Source: an uncultured Lachnospiraceae bacterium (GTDB lineage Bacteria; Bacillota; Clostridia; Lachnospirales; Lachnospiraceae). From it: a stretch of 48,011 nucleotides of DNA. Positions 25,833 through 33,377 of the stretch are shown here, in pieces. Position 1 is the stretch's first letter. Every line of letters begins with the position of its first letter. The position numbers were made by a program, and so were the translations under genes. The stretch spans positions 1 through 48,011 of the forward strand of contig CANOVJ010000028.1 of assembly GCA_947570615.1 (NCBI GenBank). The letters are read 5' to 3'. The notes beneath the pieces were generated by a model. It was not told where the DNA came from. It worked only from the letters and a program-made list of their open reading frames with translations, and searched no databases.

Positions 25833-25875
25833 CGCCGATGCGGCATCCCGTTTTATCATTTGCGCTCCTTACCTC

Positions 25876-25878
25876 TTC
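25876..25878. other. attR of element 2 (core TTC)
   Basis: Right junction. Host coding resumes as CAG CTA AAC ATG (Gln-Leu-Asn-Met), continuing YGSQVF from 19378. The inner arm GTTTTATCATTTGCGCTC (25850-25867) mirrors the left arm. Confidence 0.85.
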
Positions 25879-25983
25879 CAGCTAAACATGGTGATCACCT
25901 CCATCATCATCCTGTGTATCATCGCCATGGCTCTCTACCAGTGCATCCAGTGGGCGGAGCATTTTTACAAAAAGAAATACTGA
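25876..25983 (+). pseudogene. NitT/TauT-type ABC importer permease, 3' part
   Basis: After the TTC core, 34 codons read QLNMVITSIIILCIIAMALY and on to a Lys-rich end, then TGA at 25981. This is the last transmembrane helix of the permease that starts at 18593, exactly in frame across the junction. It has no start or ribosome site of its own. It is intact, which argues for a recent insertion or for selection on the rejoined gene. Confidence 0.9.
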
Positions 25984-25989
25984 TAAAAG

Positions 25990-26022
25990 CAACGGGCAGT
26001 CCGCCAGGCGCTCTGCCCGTTG
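25990..26022. terminator. two-way terminator between importer operon and DUF6472-like gene
   Basis: CAACGGGCA and TGCCCGTTG form a nine-base-pair stem with an inner small hairpin. On the minus strand it is followed by CTTTTAT, so it best ends the 26029-26229 gene; on the plus strand the tail is GTTATCT, weaker. Confidence 0.65.
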
Positions 26023-26028
26023 TTATCT

Positions 26029-26229
26029 CTACATCTGTCTGCGCACCACCAGGTACTCGTCCCCCGGCTGATAATACGGGCAGTCCCGAAAGTCGTCCGC
26101 CAGAAACCTGGCCATCTCGTCCTCGTCCAGATCCACCTCGCAGCTGTAGCACTCATAATCCTCGTCGTACACATAGTTATTGCACTGTTCGCAGGTTCCC
26201 TGCCGTTTCTTCTTCCCACTGACCACCAA
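26029..26229 (-). CDS. small zinc-ribbon-like protein, DUF6472 type
   Basis: A 66-aa acidic protein with two CxxC pairs (CEQCNNYVYDEDYECYSC) followed by DEDEMARFLADDFRDCPYYQPGDEYLVVRRQM. The pattern matches small DUF6472-type proteins of Lachnospiraceae as I recall them. The cysteines probably bind zinc; the function is unknown. AGGAGG lies seven bases before a TTG at 26229, with a GTG one codon later as an alternative. It ends 46 bases from the importer permease tail, on the opposite strand. Confidence 0.8.
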   Translation of the reverse strand: MVVSGKKKRQGTCEQCNNYVYDEDYECYSCEVDLDEDEMARFLADDFRDCPYYQPGDEYLVVRRQM

Positions 26230-26255
26230 TTTTACACCTCCTGAAAAATACCGGG

Positions 26256-27761
26256 TTAATACACACTTTGCGCCGGACTTCCGGACAGATCCTCGTAAGC
26301 GCCAAATCTCCCGTCCTTCCAGACGATGGTCAGCGGCTGTAAATCATACTCCGTGACCCGGTACCCCTCCTGCGTCAGAGATACCGTGAACCTGGCCATT
26401 CCGCCCCTGACGCAGGATTTCTCCGGCTGGGCGCTGATAAAGTTTCCGATGGAATAATAGACCAGCATCTCATGCCCGCTCTCATCCCTCACAAGCTCTG
26501 TGGGCTGGAGGACATGGGGATGGGTTCCCACCACCACATCCACATGACCCTCCAGAAATATCTGCGTCCATTTTTTCTGAAATTCATCGGGCTCACTGGC
26601 GTACTCCGTACCCCAGTGGACAAACAGGATCACCAGATCCGCCTCCTCTTTGGCCCTGCGGATATCCTGCCGGATCCTCTCCTCATCCTCCAGCACATGA
26701 ACCATGTGGGGATTTCCCTCCGGCAGGGGGATTCCGTTGGTTCCGTAAGTATAGTTCAGCAGGGCAAAGCGCACCCCGTTCCGTTCCAGAATCTCGTAAG
26801 GACGGTACTCCCTTTCCTCCCGTCCCTGTATTCCCGGGCAGAGAATACCCTTCGACCGGAAAAAGGCTCCGGTAAAGTCAACGCCCTCCCATCCCCTGTC
26901 CAGCGCGTGGTTGGTGGCGCATGTCACCACATGGAAGCCCGCCCGCGTGATGGCCTCCCCCACCTGAACCGGCGTGCCGAATCTGGGATAATCACTGTAG
27001 AGCGCGGGATCGTCCGTGAGCGGCGTCTCCTGATTAATCACCGCCACATCGCTTTGGGATATCACATCAGTGAAATTTTCAAAAAGAAAATCAAAGGGGA
27101 GCTCTCCGGAGGAAATCTCTTCAGAAGAGATCTCCTGCTGCAGGCCATACCGGTAAATGGGCTCATGGATCAGATTGTCCCCGAAAACCGTAAAGGAGAT
27201 ATCCGTATCCTCCCTCTCAAATCCCCAGGAAACCCAGATCCAGCTACTCACCTCCCCCTCCTGGGAGGTGAGCCACAGGCGGCGTACGGGGGAGATGAGA
27301 TTATCCGGCCGCATGTCCGAAATCTCCTGCCCGAGATAAGAGGACATCCACTTCGGCCTGATCTGATCCCCCATATATTCATACACGAAGAGATGCTGAG
27401 ACCATGCTTTCTCATCCCGCTTCACCCAGAAGGGCCTGTGCGCGCCATAGCGGCCTTTTTTCCAGCACAGAAGAACCAGCTCATCCTCCCCGTCATGATC
27501 GATATCGCAGGATAAGCTCTTCTGCACCCTGACCTCCTTTGGGGAGCTCCACACCGGCCTGCCGCCCCGGAAAACCTCCGTCAGGCGACGGCCTGTGCGG
27601 ATCTCATACTGCCCGGTACAGTCCCGGATGCATCCCTCCTCCCAGCAAATCCAGCCGGGAAGGAATGCGCCCGCCTCCTTCAGGCGCCGGAATGCCAGAG
27701 CCCCGACGAGCAAAAGAACCAGCGCCATAAGCGCTCTTTTCAGGCGTCTATTCCCATTCAT
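26256..27761 (-). CDS. CapA-like metallophosphoesterase with N-terminal extension
   Basis: The 501-aa protein begins with a membrane anchor (LKRALMALVLLLVGALAF). A region of about 150 residues follows with an Asp-rich calcium-loop-like motif (CDIDHDGEDELVLL), and then a PGA_cap/CapA domain. The phosphoesterase residues are visible: FGDNLIH, INQETPL, CATNHALD, FVHWGTEY and GTHPHVLQP. CapA proteins are linked to poly-gamma-glutamate capsule in Bacillus, but many Clostridial members have no capsule operon, and none is present here. The start at 27761 overlaps the end of the DUF3160 gene by 14 bases, so the two are coupled. Confidence 0.88.
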   Translation of the reverse strand: MNGNRRLKRALMALVLLLVGALAFRRLKEAGAFLPGWICWEEGCIRDCTGQYEIRTGRRLTEVFRGGRPVWSSPKEVRVQKSLSCDIDHDGEDELVLLCWKKGRYGAHRPFWVKRDEKAWSQHLFVYEYMGDQIRPKWMSSYLGQEISDMRPDNLISPVRRLWLTSQEGEVSSWIWVSWGFEREDTDISFTVFGDNLIHEPIYRYGLQQEISSEEISSGELPFDFLFENFTDVISQSDVAVINQETPLTDDPALYSDYPRFGTPVQVGEAITRAGFHVVTCATNHALDRGWEGVDFTGAFFRSKGILCPGIQGREEREYRPYEILERNGVRFALLNYTYGTNGIPLPEGNPHMVHVLEDEERIRQDIRRAKEEADLVILFVHWGTEYASEPDEFQKKWTQIFLEGHVDVVVGTHPHVLQPTELVRDESGHEMLVYYSIGNFISAQPEKSCVRGGMARFTVSLTQEGYRVTEYDLQPLTIVWKDGRFGAYEDLSGSPAQSVY

Positions 27762-30030
27762 ATTCGTACCGGTAGCTCCTGGTCCACTCCGGTTTTTCCA
27801 TCCGGTTGTCATAATTGTAGCTTCCGTTTTCGTCCGACTGGATTCCCATCATCTGCCGCCACCTGGAATCGGTGAGGCGCTCCTGAAGCGGCCACGGGAA
27901 CTGATAGAAGCTGTAGACGCTTCCCCTGGCAATTTTCAGCTTTCCATCTACTTTTACAATCACATAAATATACGAAGGGTTTCCCGTGGCCGCCTCCAGC
28001 ACCTGGCCGTCCGGATCGGTGGCGATATCCACCACGATGGCCGCCGGGCATTCCTGGGTGGATACGGAATCGGACGAGCTCTCCTCCTTCACAGCCTCGT
28101 ACCAGAAATGCTCGATATTTCCTCCGAAGCTGCGAATAAACTCGTATTCCTCCTGGGTGAGCGTCTTATCCGCCAGCTCCTTATCGGAGATCTCCCGCAA
28201 TTTTTCCGCCATATCGGAAAGACGCTCCAGATTCTCCTGATCCAGCGCGGAAAGCATTCCATACCCTTCCAGTCCCTGTGCCGTCAGCGCCGCAAGCCGC
28301 TCAAACCTGGCATATACCAGAGGCTCCGGCTCCACATATCCCCGGTCATCCGGCTCCTCGTCATAGCCGTCGCCCGTCTCCGCAATAACCTGTTTGGTGT
28401 AGAGAACGGTGTCGTGCTTAAGCTCCGTAAAGCTCCCGGCGAAGCACTCCAGATCCTTCTTCCACCACTCGCTGCTTCGCATAAAGGACGGATATCCCTC
28501 CCCCTTTTCCGCCAGTAGTGGCCGGAGAGTGTTCAGCCACCCGGCATAAAGACTGGCGGACCACAGGGTATCGTTTTCCCCTGCAAACGCTTCTCTCAGC
28601 CGCTCCATATTCTCCGGATACCCGGAAAATTCCATGACCCCCTGTTCCTTCAAAATCTCAAGCGCCATCTCGCTGCCCAGCGCCGCGGGCACATCCAGCA
28701 CGTCCGGAAGCATTCTCCTCTCCCCTGCCGGGTTTTCCTTCACCTGGCTGTAGATCAGCTTCTGCATGATGGCCCCGTCGATGGTAAAGCGCTGGCCCAT
28801 AAACCGGAATCCCAGGATTTCATTTTCCTCCCCGTCCTCAATGGGAATGGAGTTAATCAAAGGCGCCATAAGCCCCGCCGTCTCCGCATGAAAGGCGGTA
28901 AATTCAGCATCCTTCCCTGCCAGATCTGCGGCCGCCGTCTCGCCGTATACCTCCCGGATCAGGGGCAGATACTCGCACACACCCAAATCGTCGCTGGCCC
29001 CGGCGAAAAAGGATGTGACGGCGTAGATGCACTCCCAGAGGCTGTATGCCTGCGGATTTTCTGACAGTGCCAGGGAAATCAGCAGAGCGCTTCTGTCCAT
29101 ATCCTCATTTTCCTGCCGGAAATGAACCCTTCCATACCACATCATAGCCCGGAAATACCGCTCCAGCGTCTCGTCCCCCTCATAGTAGCCCCGGGGAATG
29201 TACTGGGTATAATCCTCGTTATCTCCGGTGAGCACAGACTGTGCGATCCCCTCCGCCCGGTAAATCTGATCCAGCTCATATTCCGCCATATCCCGGGCGC
29301 ACTCGTCAAAATCCGTATTTCCATCCAGAAGACTTCTTCCCACTGCAAAGAAAGCCACATTCCTCGCCGCAGCGCTCTCCCATTCGCTCCCCTTAAGCTG
29401 CTCATACTGAACAAGGCTCTCCTCCAGCATCAGACGGCTCAGCGCCAGCAGGTTCCCGGTGAGCGCCTCCCTCTCCACGTTCTTCAGAAGATAGCCAAAG
29501 TACAGATGATACGTGTTCATCATGGCGTCCACCGTGACGAAATTGGGAATCATCTCATAGCGGTTCGTCTCGTACTGTTCAAAAAACTCCCGGCCCGCAT
29601 CCCCCGCCACCACAAATCCATTCTCCGCCAGCTTCTGCGCCATCTCCTCCTGGAGATAAAACTGCCAGAGATTCTCCACATTGCTCAAATCCGGTTCCAC
29701 CGTCCAGGGCTCCACACAGGGCGTCGTCCCGCTCTCCTGCGCGCCGGCCCCGGTGGCGATCAGCATGGGCCTGCCCATCTGCCCCGCACCGAAATCCTCT
29801 GCGCATCCATCGAGAGTCTCTCCTGTCTGCGCATCCTCCGCGTTCTCCCGCTGTGAGGCGGAGACGCCGTCCGGTTCCCCGGAGAGGGTGCCCTCCTCCT
29901 GCTCCGTCGCCCCGGCATTCCCGCCGTCCGCAGACGACATATCTCCATCCGGCTTCTGGGAGCAGGCGCTGAGCACGCCCGCCAGAAGCGTCATCACCAT
30001 GACTGTCGCCACAAATCTTCTCTTTTTCAT
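27748..30030 (-). CDS. DUF3160 lipoprotein
   Basis: The 760-aa protein has a lipoprotein signal (MKKRRFVATVMVMTLLAGVLSAC; the Cys after LSA is near residue 23), a Ser/Gly/Glu-rich linker, and then a large DUF3160-type helical domain (MIPNFVTVDAMMNTYHLYFGYLLKNVE; GQRFTIDGAIMQKLIYSQV; FRQENEDMDRSALLISLALS). The family is extracytoplasmic and of unknown function. GGGAGG lies six bases before the ATG at 30030. It is followed directly by the CapA-like gene; this pairing suggests a shared envelope role. Confidence 0.88.
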   Translation of the reverse strand: MKKRRFVATVMVMTLLAGVLSACSQKPDGDMSSADGGNAGATEQEEGTLSGEPDGVSASQRENAEDAQTGETLDGCAEDFGAGQMGRPMLIATGAGAQESGTTPCVEPWTVEPDLSNVENLWQFYLQEEMAQKLAENGFVVAGDAGREFFEQYETNRYEMIPNFVTVDAMMNTYHLYFGYLLKNVEREALTGNLLALSRLMLEESLVQYEQLKGSEWESAAARNVAFFAVGRSLLDGNTDFDECARDMAEYELDQIYRAEGIAQSVLTGDNEDYTQYIPRGYYEGDETLERYFRAMMWYGRVHFRQENEDMDRSALLISLALSENPQAYSLWECIYAVTSFFAGASDDLGVCEYLPLIREVYGETAAADLAGKDAEFTAFHAETAGLMAPLINSIPIEDGEENEILGFRFMGQRFTIDGAIMQKLIYSQVKENPAGERRMLPDVLDVPAALGSEMALEILKEQGVMEFSGYPENMERLREAFAGENDTLWSASLYAGWLNTLRPLLAEKGEGYPSFMRSSEWWKKDLECFAGSFTELKHDTVLYTKQVIAETGDGYDEEPDDRGYVEPEPLVYARFERLAALTAQGLEGYGMLSALDQENLERLSDMAEKLREISDKELADKTLTQEEYEFIRSFGGNIEHFWYEAVKEESSSDSVSTQECPAAIVVDIATDPDGQVLEAATGNPSYIYVIVKVDGKLKIARGSVYSFYQFPWPLQERLTDSRWRQMMGIQSDENGSYNYDNRMEKPEWTRSYRYEYEWE

Positions 30031-30228
30031 ATGCAACCTCCCTGCTTGTACACAGCCCCGCAATTGCGAAAGCTGCCAATCCCTTTCTGTCCCATACGCA
30101 ATCAAGTAGAGGAGATTTTCCCTCTACTCGCCGCGCGGGGCGCACGCTGCGACAGCAGCAAATCCGGCGCGCCGGTTTTTCCTCTGTGCGCCCCTGCACA
30201 TAAAAAAGCCAGTTCAGACCGATTGGTT
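30031..30228 (-). promoter_or_regulatory. structured leader of the DUF3160 gene
   Basis: The leader holds three inverted repeats: GGGGCGCAC/GTGCGCCCC enclosing the perfect palindrome CCGGCGCGCCGG, and then AGTAGAGG/CCTCTACT nearer the gene. None ends in a proper T-run on the minus strand. It is a candidate regulatory RNA leader, but it matches no riboswitch class I recognise. Confidence 0.35.
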
Positions 30229-30285
30229 TTTAAAACAAACAACACTTCGAAAGCCTTGATAGAATCAAAGCCTTCGGGTGTCGTT
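30226..30285 (-). terminator. terminator of the AT-rich islet operon
   Basis: On the minus strand a long stem with small bulges (ACACCCGAAGGCTTTGAT pairing with ATCAAGGCTTTCGAAGTGTT) is followed by GTTTGTTTT. It lies about 30 bases beyond the stop at 30314. Confidence 0.8.
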
Positions 30286-30313
30286 TCAATGCTCCCTCAA
30301 TAATATAAAAAGT

Positions 30314-31054
30314 TTATGTATTAACTATCTGTTCTTCACCAAAAGGAATAGCACCATTGATCATATTCCGGATACCAGCTTCCATGTAGAAAGTGGGCGG
30401 ATTTCTTTGGCTTTGCTTTCGTTCAAGCTCTTTCCACTCACTGGAGACTTCATAGCCTGTCCACCCCCGCATTTTCTTCCCTGATGCAATAGTCCCATCA
30501 AGCTGGTTTTGCTCGTTCTCCATTAATGCACCAAAGCAGGACAAAAACATTCCCCGCAGTCGGTTGATTCCATTCCGAACCATAGCTTCACTCCTGACGC
30601 TTCCCGTAACCGCTTTAGGTTTATTATCGCCAGCAACAACCGCAATTACAATAATCACGCACCAAAAGCACGTAATTACTAACGCTATTATTGAACATAC
30701 CTTTTTCTTTCCGTCTTTAATACATAAATCAATTATTGCCAGTATTGTTCCAACAAAAGACAGACAACCAAGTATGGAAAATACCAAAGCCACTATTCCC
30801 AGTGCAGATACTCCGTTTTGCACCGGCTCTGCATAATCTACCGGTTCCGCCTCCAATTGAACTTCCTGCACCCGCGGCCTTACCTGTGTCTGCGTTACCC
30901 TTTGCCTTTGCAGTTGCCTCAGTCTCTCCTTCCTTGCCGCCTACGAATTGTCGATTCCCTCATTATCTACCAGCGCACACTTGCAGATCGGGCACCGAAC
31001 CGACTGACTCACAGGAGCAAACTCTCTCCCGCATTCCGGACAAATTTTCGCCAT
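30314..31054 (-). pseudogene. zinc-ribbon and two-helix membrane protein, broken by an in-frame TAG
   Basis: From ATG 31054 the frame encodes a zinc ribbon (MAKICPECGREFAPVSQSVR then CPICKC) and stops at TAG 30943-30941. The same frame continues open without a shift through AARKERLRQLQ, two hydrophobic helices (ALGIVALVFSILGCLSFVGTILAIIDLC and CSIIALVITCFWCVIIVIAVVAG; DUF4190-like) and a soluble tail to 30314. One base change would restore a product of about 246 aa. The part after the stop has a GTG at 30871 but no clear ribosome site. A decayed gene is the simplest reading. Confidence 0.75.
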
Positions 31055-31090
31055 TTTGTGATCCCCCTCGCTTTTGTAATAAATAAACTT

Positions 31091-31582
31091 CTATTTCTTT
31101 TTTGATATTTTGATCAAAACCAATCCTGAAATTATTCCTCCTAATGCTGATATAGATATTCCTTTAAGCCATTCGTTTTGGATTACGGTTGGAACGATCT
31201 CCGATATTGTACAAATAACATCATCTGCGAACGGTATTTTCATAATATTTTCGTGATTTACTCTGGAATATAACGAAAACAGATAGATTAATATAAGCGC
31301 AATAAAAAATAACAATAAATGCTCTTTGCACATGCGCTTCCAATAAAAACATATCATAACCAAACAATAAACTATCATAATAACTGACATTACTATACAT
31401 ATAAACAGATTTCCTCGTCTGGTACATAATGCCGGAGACAAAATAAAAAGCAATAATCGTGAATAACCATACAACGTAAACCAATATTGTTTATTTTGGA
31501 GTACATATTGTATAAGCAAATATATATTCAATACAAATAAAGCCGGTAACAAATTAACCCAAATGTCAAAAACTTTATCCAT
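31091..31582 (-). CDS. hypothetical membrane protein
   Basis: A 163-aa protein with about five hydrophobic segments (LLPALFVLNIYLLIQYVL; LLLFILSPAL; LFICIVMSVIMIVYCLVMICF; LLLFFIALILIYLFSLY; ISALGGIISGLVLI). It ends in KISKKK. I do not recognise a family. GAGGAG lies ten bases before the ATG. It is AT-rich compared with the flanking chromosome and lies between the two zinc-ribbon gene remnants. Confidence 0.7.
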   Translation of the reverse strand: MDKVFDIWVNLLPALFVLNIYLLIQYVLQNKQYWFTLYGYSRLLLFILSPALCTRRGNLFICIVMSVIMIVYCLVMICFYWKRMCKEHLLLFFIALILIYLFSLYSRVNHENIMKIPFADDVICTISEIVPTVIQNEWLKGISISALGGIISGLVLIKISKKK

Positions 31583-31618
31583 TCAAATAAATCTCCTCTT
31601 TAGTATATCTGCATTCTA

Positions 31619-31819
31619 TTATACAATAACATTATCCCCGACTCCAGATTCACTAATTTGTAAATCCCTCATGGCTGATTCGTAATATTCATCTTCCTCC
31701 ACTTTCATCGTATAATCAAAATCTGAAACACCTGTTACGCTGTCAAAATAATTTACGACACACACTTCCTGTCCGGCCGCAACCGCCAACTCTTCCCCAT
31801 TAGCCGCCTGTTTTATCAT
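31619..31819 (-). CDS. small hypothetical protein
   Basis: A 66-aa acidic ORF beginning MIKQAANGEELAVAAG and containing VNYFDSVTGVSDFDYTMKVEEDEYYESAMRDLQ. It overlaps the end of the upstream gene (stop at 31800) in another frame. GGGAG touches the proposed ATG, so the start is doubtful; TTG 31783 or thereabouts is an alternative. It could also be a frameshifted tail of the upstream protein. No family is recognised. Confidence 0.4.
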   Translation of the reverse strand: MIKQAANGEELAVAAGQEVCVVNYFDSVTGVSDFDYTMKVEEDEYYESAMRDLQISESGVGDNVIV

Positions 31820-32612
31820 CTCCCATATCCCTGGAATTAGCCTGCAAAATAACGTTCCCCGTATTCGCATTTATATATGTCACAGAAATATTATCAACTG
31901 TATTCCCGCTAAACGCATTATATATCCCACCATATAAATAGAACCCAAGCGTTGAAAATGATTCAGCCAGACTCAATTCCTCTGATGTAGTTGTCACTGT
32001 AAACTCTGTGAAATCATTGTTTGTATTGATATTGGTAAAATTCGGATATTCCTCTGATCCAACCATTTCCTGCAAGGCCATATTAAGACCTTTCCCTGTT
32101 TCTTCTATAATTTCTTCGTGCTGTTTCTTAGTCATTTTATAAGTCACACTTCCATCTGGATTTAATGTGACTGACTTATATCCCATTTCAGCAGAAATGT
32201 TATCCCATTCAGTTTGTGTGTGGGATTCTGTAAAATCTGCGGGTATGGTAAGCTCAACACTAAAAATATTTTTTTCCACTCCAAAATTTCCGCCAGAGTC
32301 AAAACCTGAATTGCCATCATTGGATGATGCATTTATTCTCTGCACATCTTCCCCAGACCCTGAGTTTGAAGTCCTTCTGGCATTGTTATGATAAAAATTC
32401 ACCGAGAGAGCAAGCACAATAAATATCCCAACTGCGGAACACGCTATTGCGCATACCGCAGGCCATTTATAGCCTGAATCGTCCTTGTTTAAAGAAACAA
32501 TCCCCAGGACTAGTGCAACCAGGCACAAAAATGAACCAATATAGATAAATGAAAGAAACATTCCTGCCACTCCAAGAATAAGTGATATTGCGCTCAAAAT
32601 ACTTATATTCAT
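31800..32612 (-). CDS. two-helix membrane protein with exported domain (DUF4190-like N-terminus)
   Basis: A 270-aa protein with two N-terminal helices (ISLILGVAGMFLSFIYIGSFLCLVALVLGIVSL and WPAVCAIACSAVGIFIVLALSVNF). A Ser/Gly-rich linker follows, and then a soluble domain (FSVELTIPADFTESHTQTEWDNISAEMGYKSVTLNPDGSVTYKMTKKQHEEI). The soluble domain is probably outside the cell. AAGGAGG lies six bases before the ATG, which overlaps the stop of the upstream zinc-ribbon frame as ATGA. The function is unknown. Confidence 0.75.
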   Translation of the reverse strand: MNISILSAISLILGVAGMFLSFIYIGSFLCLVALVLGIVSLNKDDSGYKWPAVCAIACSAVGIFIVLALSVNFYHNNARRTSNSGSGEDVQRINASSNDGNSGFDSGGNFGVEKNIFSVELTIPADFTESHTQTEWDNISAEMGYKSVTLNPDGSVTYKMTKKQHEEIIEETGKGLNMALQEMVGSEEYPNFTNINTNNDFTEFTVTTTSEELSLAESFSTLGFYLYGGIYNAFSGNTVDNISVTYINANTGNVILQANSRDMGDDKTGG

Positions 32613-32865
32613 CCGGGTCCTCCTTGCATTTTCTTTAATTTCTTTATGGCTGCCGCAACCTTAATGAATGCTATCCCGGACAACAATGCCGTAACAGCCC
32701 CAACAAGGCAGGCAATTCCCTGTATCCTCCTTTATTATGGCGCTTTTTGTCTGCATTGAACCCATAGCAGATACGCCGGCGTTGCTCTTTTGTGCAGATC
32801 GGGCATCGAACCGACGGACTCACAGGCGCAAACTCCCTCCCGCATTCTGGACATATTTTCGCCAT
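32609..32865 (-). pseudogene. zinc-ribbon membrane protein, second copy, frameshifted
   Basis: From ATG 32865 it encodes MAKICPECGREFAPVSPSVR then CPICTKEQRRR, nearly the same as the first zinc ribbon at 31054. The annotated frame ends at 32671. A one-base frame change near 32755, at a GGAGG run, gives GGIQGIACLVGAVTALLSGIAFIKVAAAIKKLKK, a clear membrane helix, whose TGA overlaps the ATG at 32612. The natural protein was thus probably ribbon plus helix, now broken. A sequencing error is the alternative. Confidence 0.6.
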
Positions 32866-32871
32866 CTCCAA

Positions 32872-33241
32872 TTTCTTCTCTTTTGTTCCTCAATATAATA
32901 CCACACTTCGGAACAAATTTACATATTTTATTGTTTCATTTCTCATGCTTATGTACAATGCTTTTACTCCACGCCAAAGAAACAAACTTAAATTCATGAA
33001 AATTTCCAATAAATATAAATTATAATTCTATACTCAATTATATATGACTATTACTTTTTTGAAACCGATGATATTGTACACAAATCTCTTCTGCAACTCA
33101 TTATATATCATAATGGATAAATGGGTAAAAAAATATCACAAGAATTTATCTTGTGATCTACATATATCTTTATAACTTTAATACCCTTCTGACAACCTCT
33201 CAACCCCGCATAAACACCGGGATCCCACCCATTTTCTCAAA
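32872..33241. other. gene-free AT-rich stretch
   Basis: 370 bases with no supported gene. It has poly-A/T runs and the terminator of tRNA-Thr at its right side. Nothing else was identified. Confidence 0.7.
33126..33157 (-). terminator. terminator after tRNA-Thr
   Basis: On the minus strand ATCACAAGA and TCTTGTGAT form a perfect nine-base-pair stem with loop TAAAT, followed by ATTTTTTT. Confidence 0.9.
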
Positions 33242-33314
33242 AGCTACTGAGGGGACTCGAACCCCTGACCTGCTGATTACGAATCAGCTGCTCTACCAAC
33301 TGAGCCACAGTAGC
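33242..33314 (-). tRNA. tRNA-Thr(CGT)
   Basis: A 73-base cloverleaf. The acceptor stem is GCTACTG/CAGTAGC, the D arm contains GGCTCAGTTGGTAGAGC, the anticodon loop TTCGTAA gives CGT, and the T arm is GGGGTTCGAGTCCCC. It decodes ACG. CCA is not encoded. Promoter and terminator both flank it. The AT-rich islet lies on its 3' side. Confidence 0.96.
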
Positions 33315-33327
33315 ATCGACAAATCAT

Positions 33328-33356
33328 ATTATAACGTCAGGCCTCGAAATTTGCAA
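33328..33356 (-). promoter_or_regulatory. promoter of tRNA-Thr
   Basis: TTGCAA (33351-33356) and TATAAT (33328-33333) on the minus strand, 17 bases apart, with the tRNA starting 13 bases downstream. Confidence 0.8.
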
Positions 33357-33377
33357 GCATAATTTTATAATAAGTTG

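Larger units (their letters stand above)
19376..25875. mobile_element. element 2: 6,500-bp serine-recombinase island carrying an ABC exporter
   Basis: The island interrupts the permease gene of the same importer operon hit by element 1. The left junction is GTG TTC AGG, the right junction CTC TTC CAG; the shared TTC is in register. Joining the element's own ends rebuilds an attP whose centre is TT and whose half-sites agree at 20 of the first 24 positions, including GAGCG and AAATGATAAA (left 19386-19400, right 25850-25867 inverted). The contents are a serine recombinase and a 41-aa protein on the minus strand, and a two-gene ABC transporter on the plus strand. No conjugation or phage genes are present. 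Confidence 0.9.

Noticed and set aside
30941-30943. TAG read as pyrrolysine
   Set aside because: No pyl genes are in the window, and the neighbouring paralogue is also broken, so decay is simpler.
33242-33314. tRNA-Thr 3' end as an attachment site with a direct repeat at the far end of the AT-rich islet
   Set aside because: No matching copy of the tRNA 3' end was seen near 30230.
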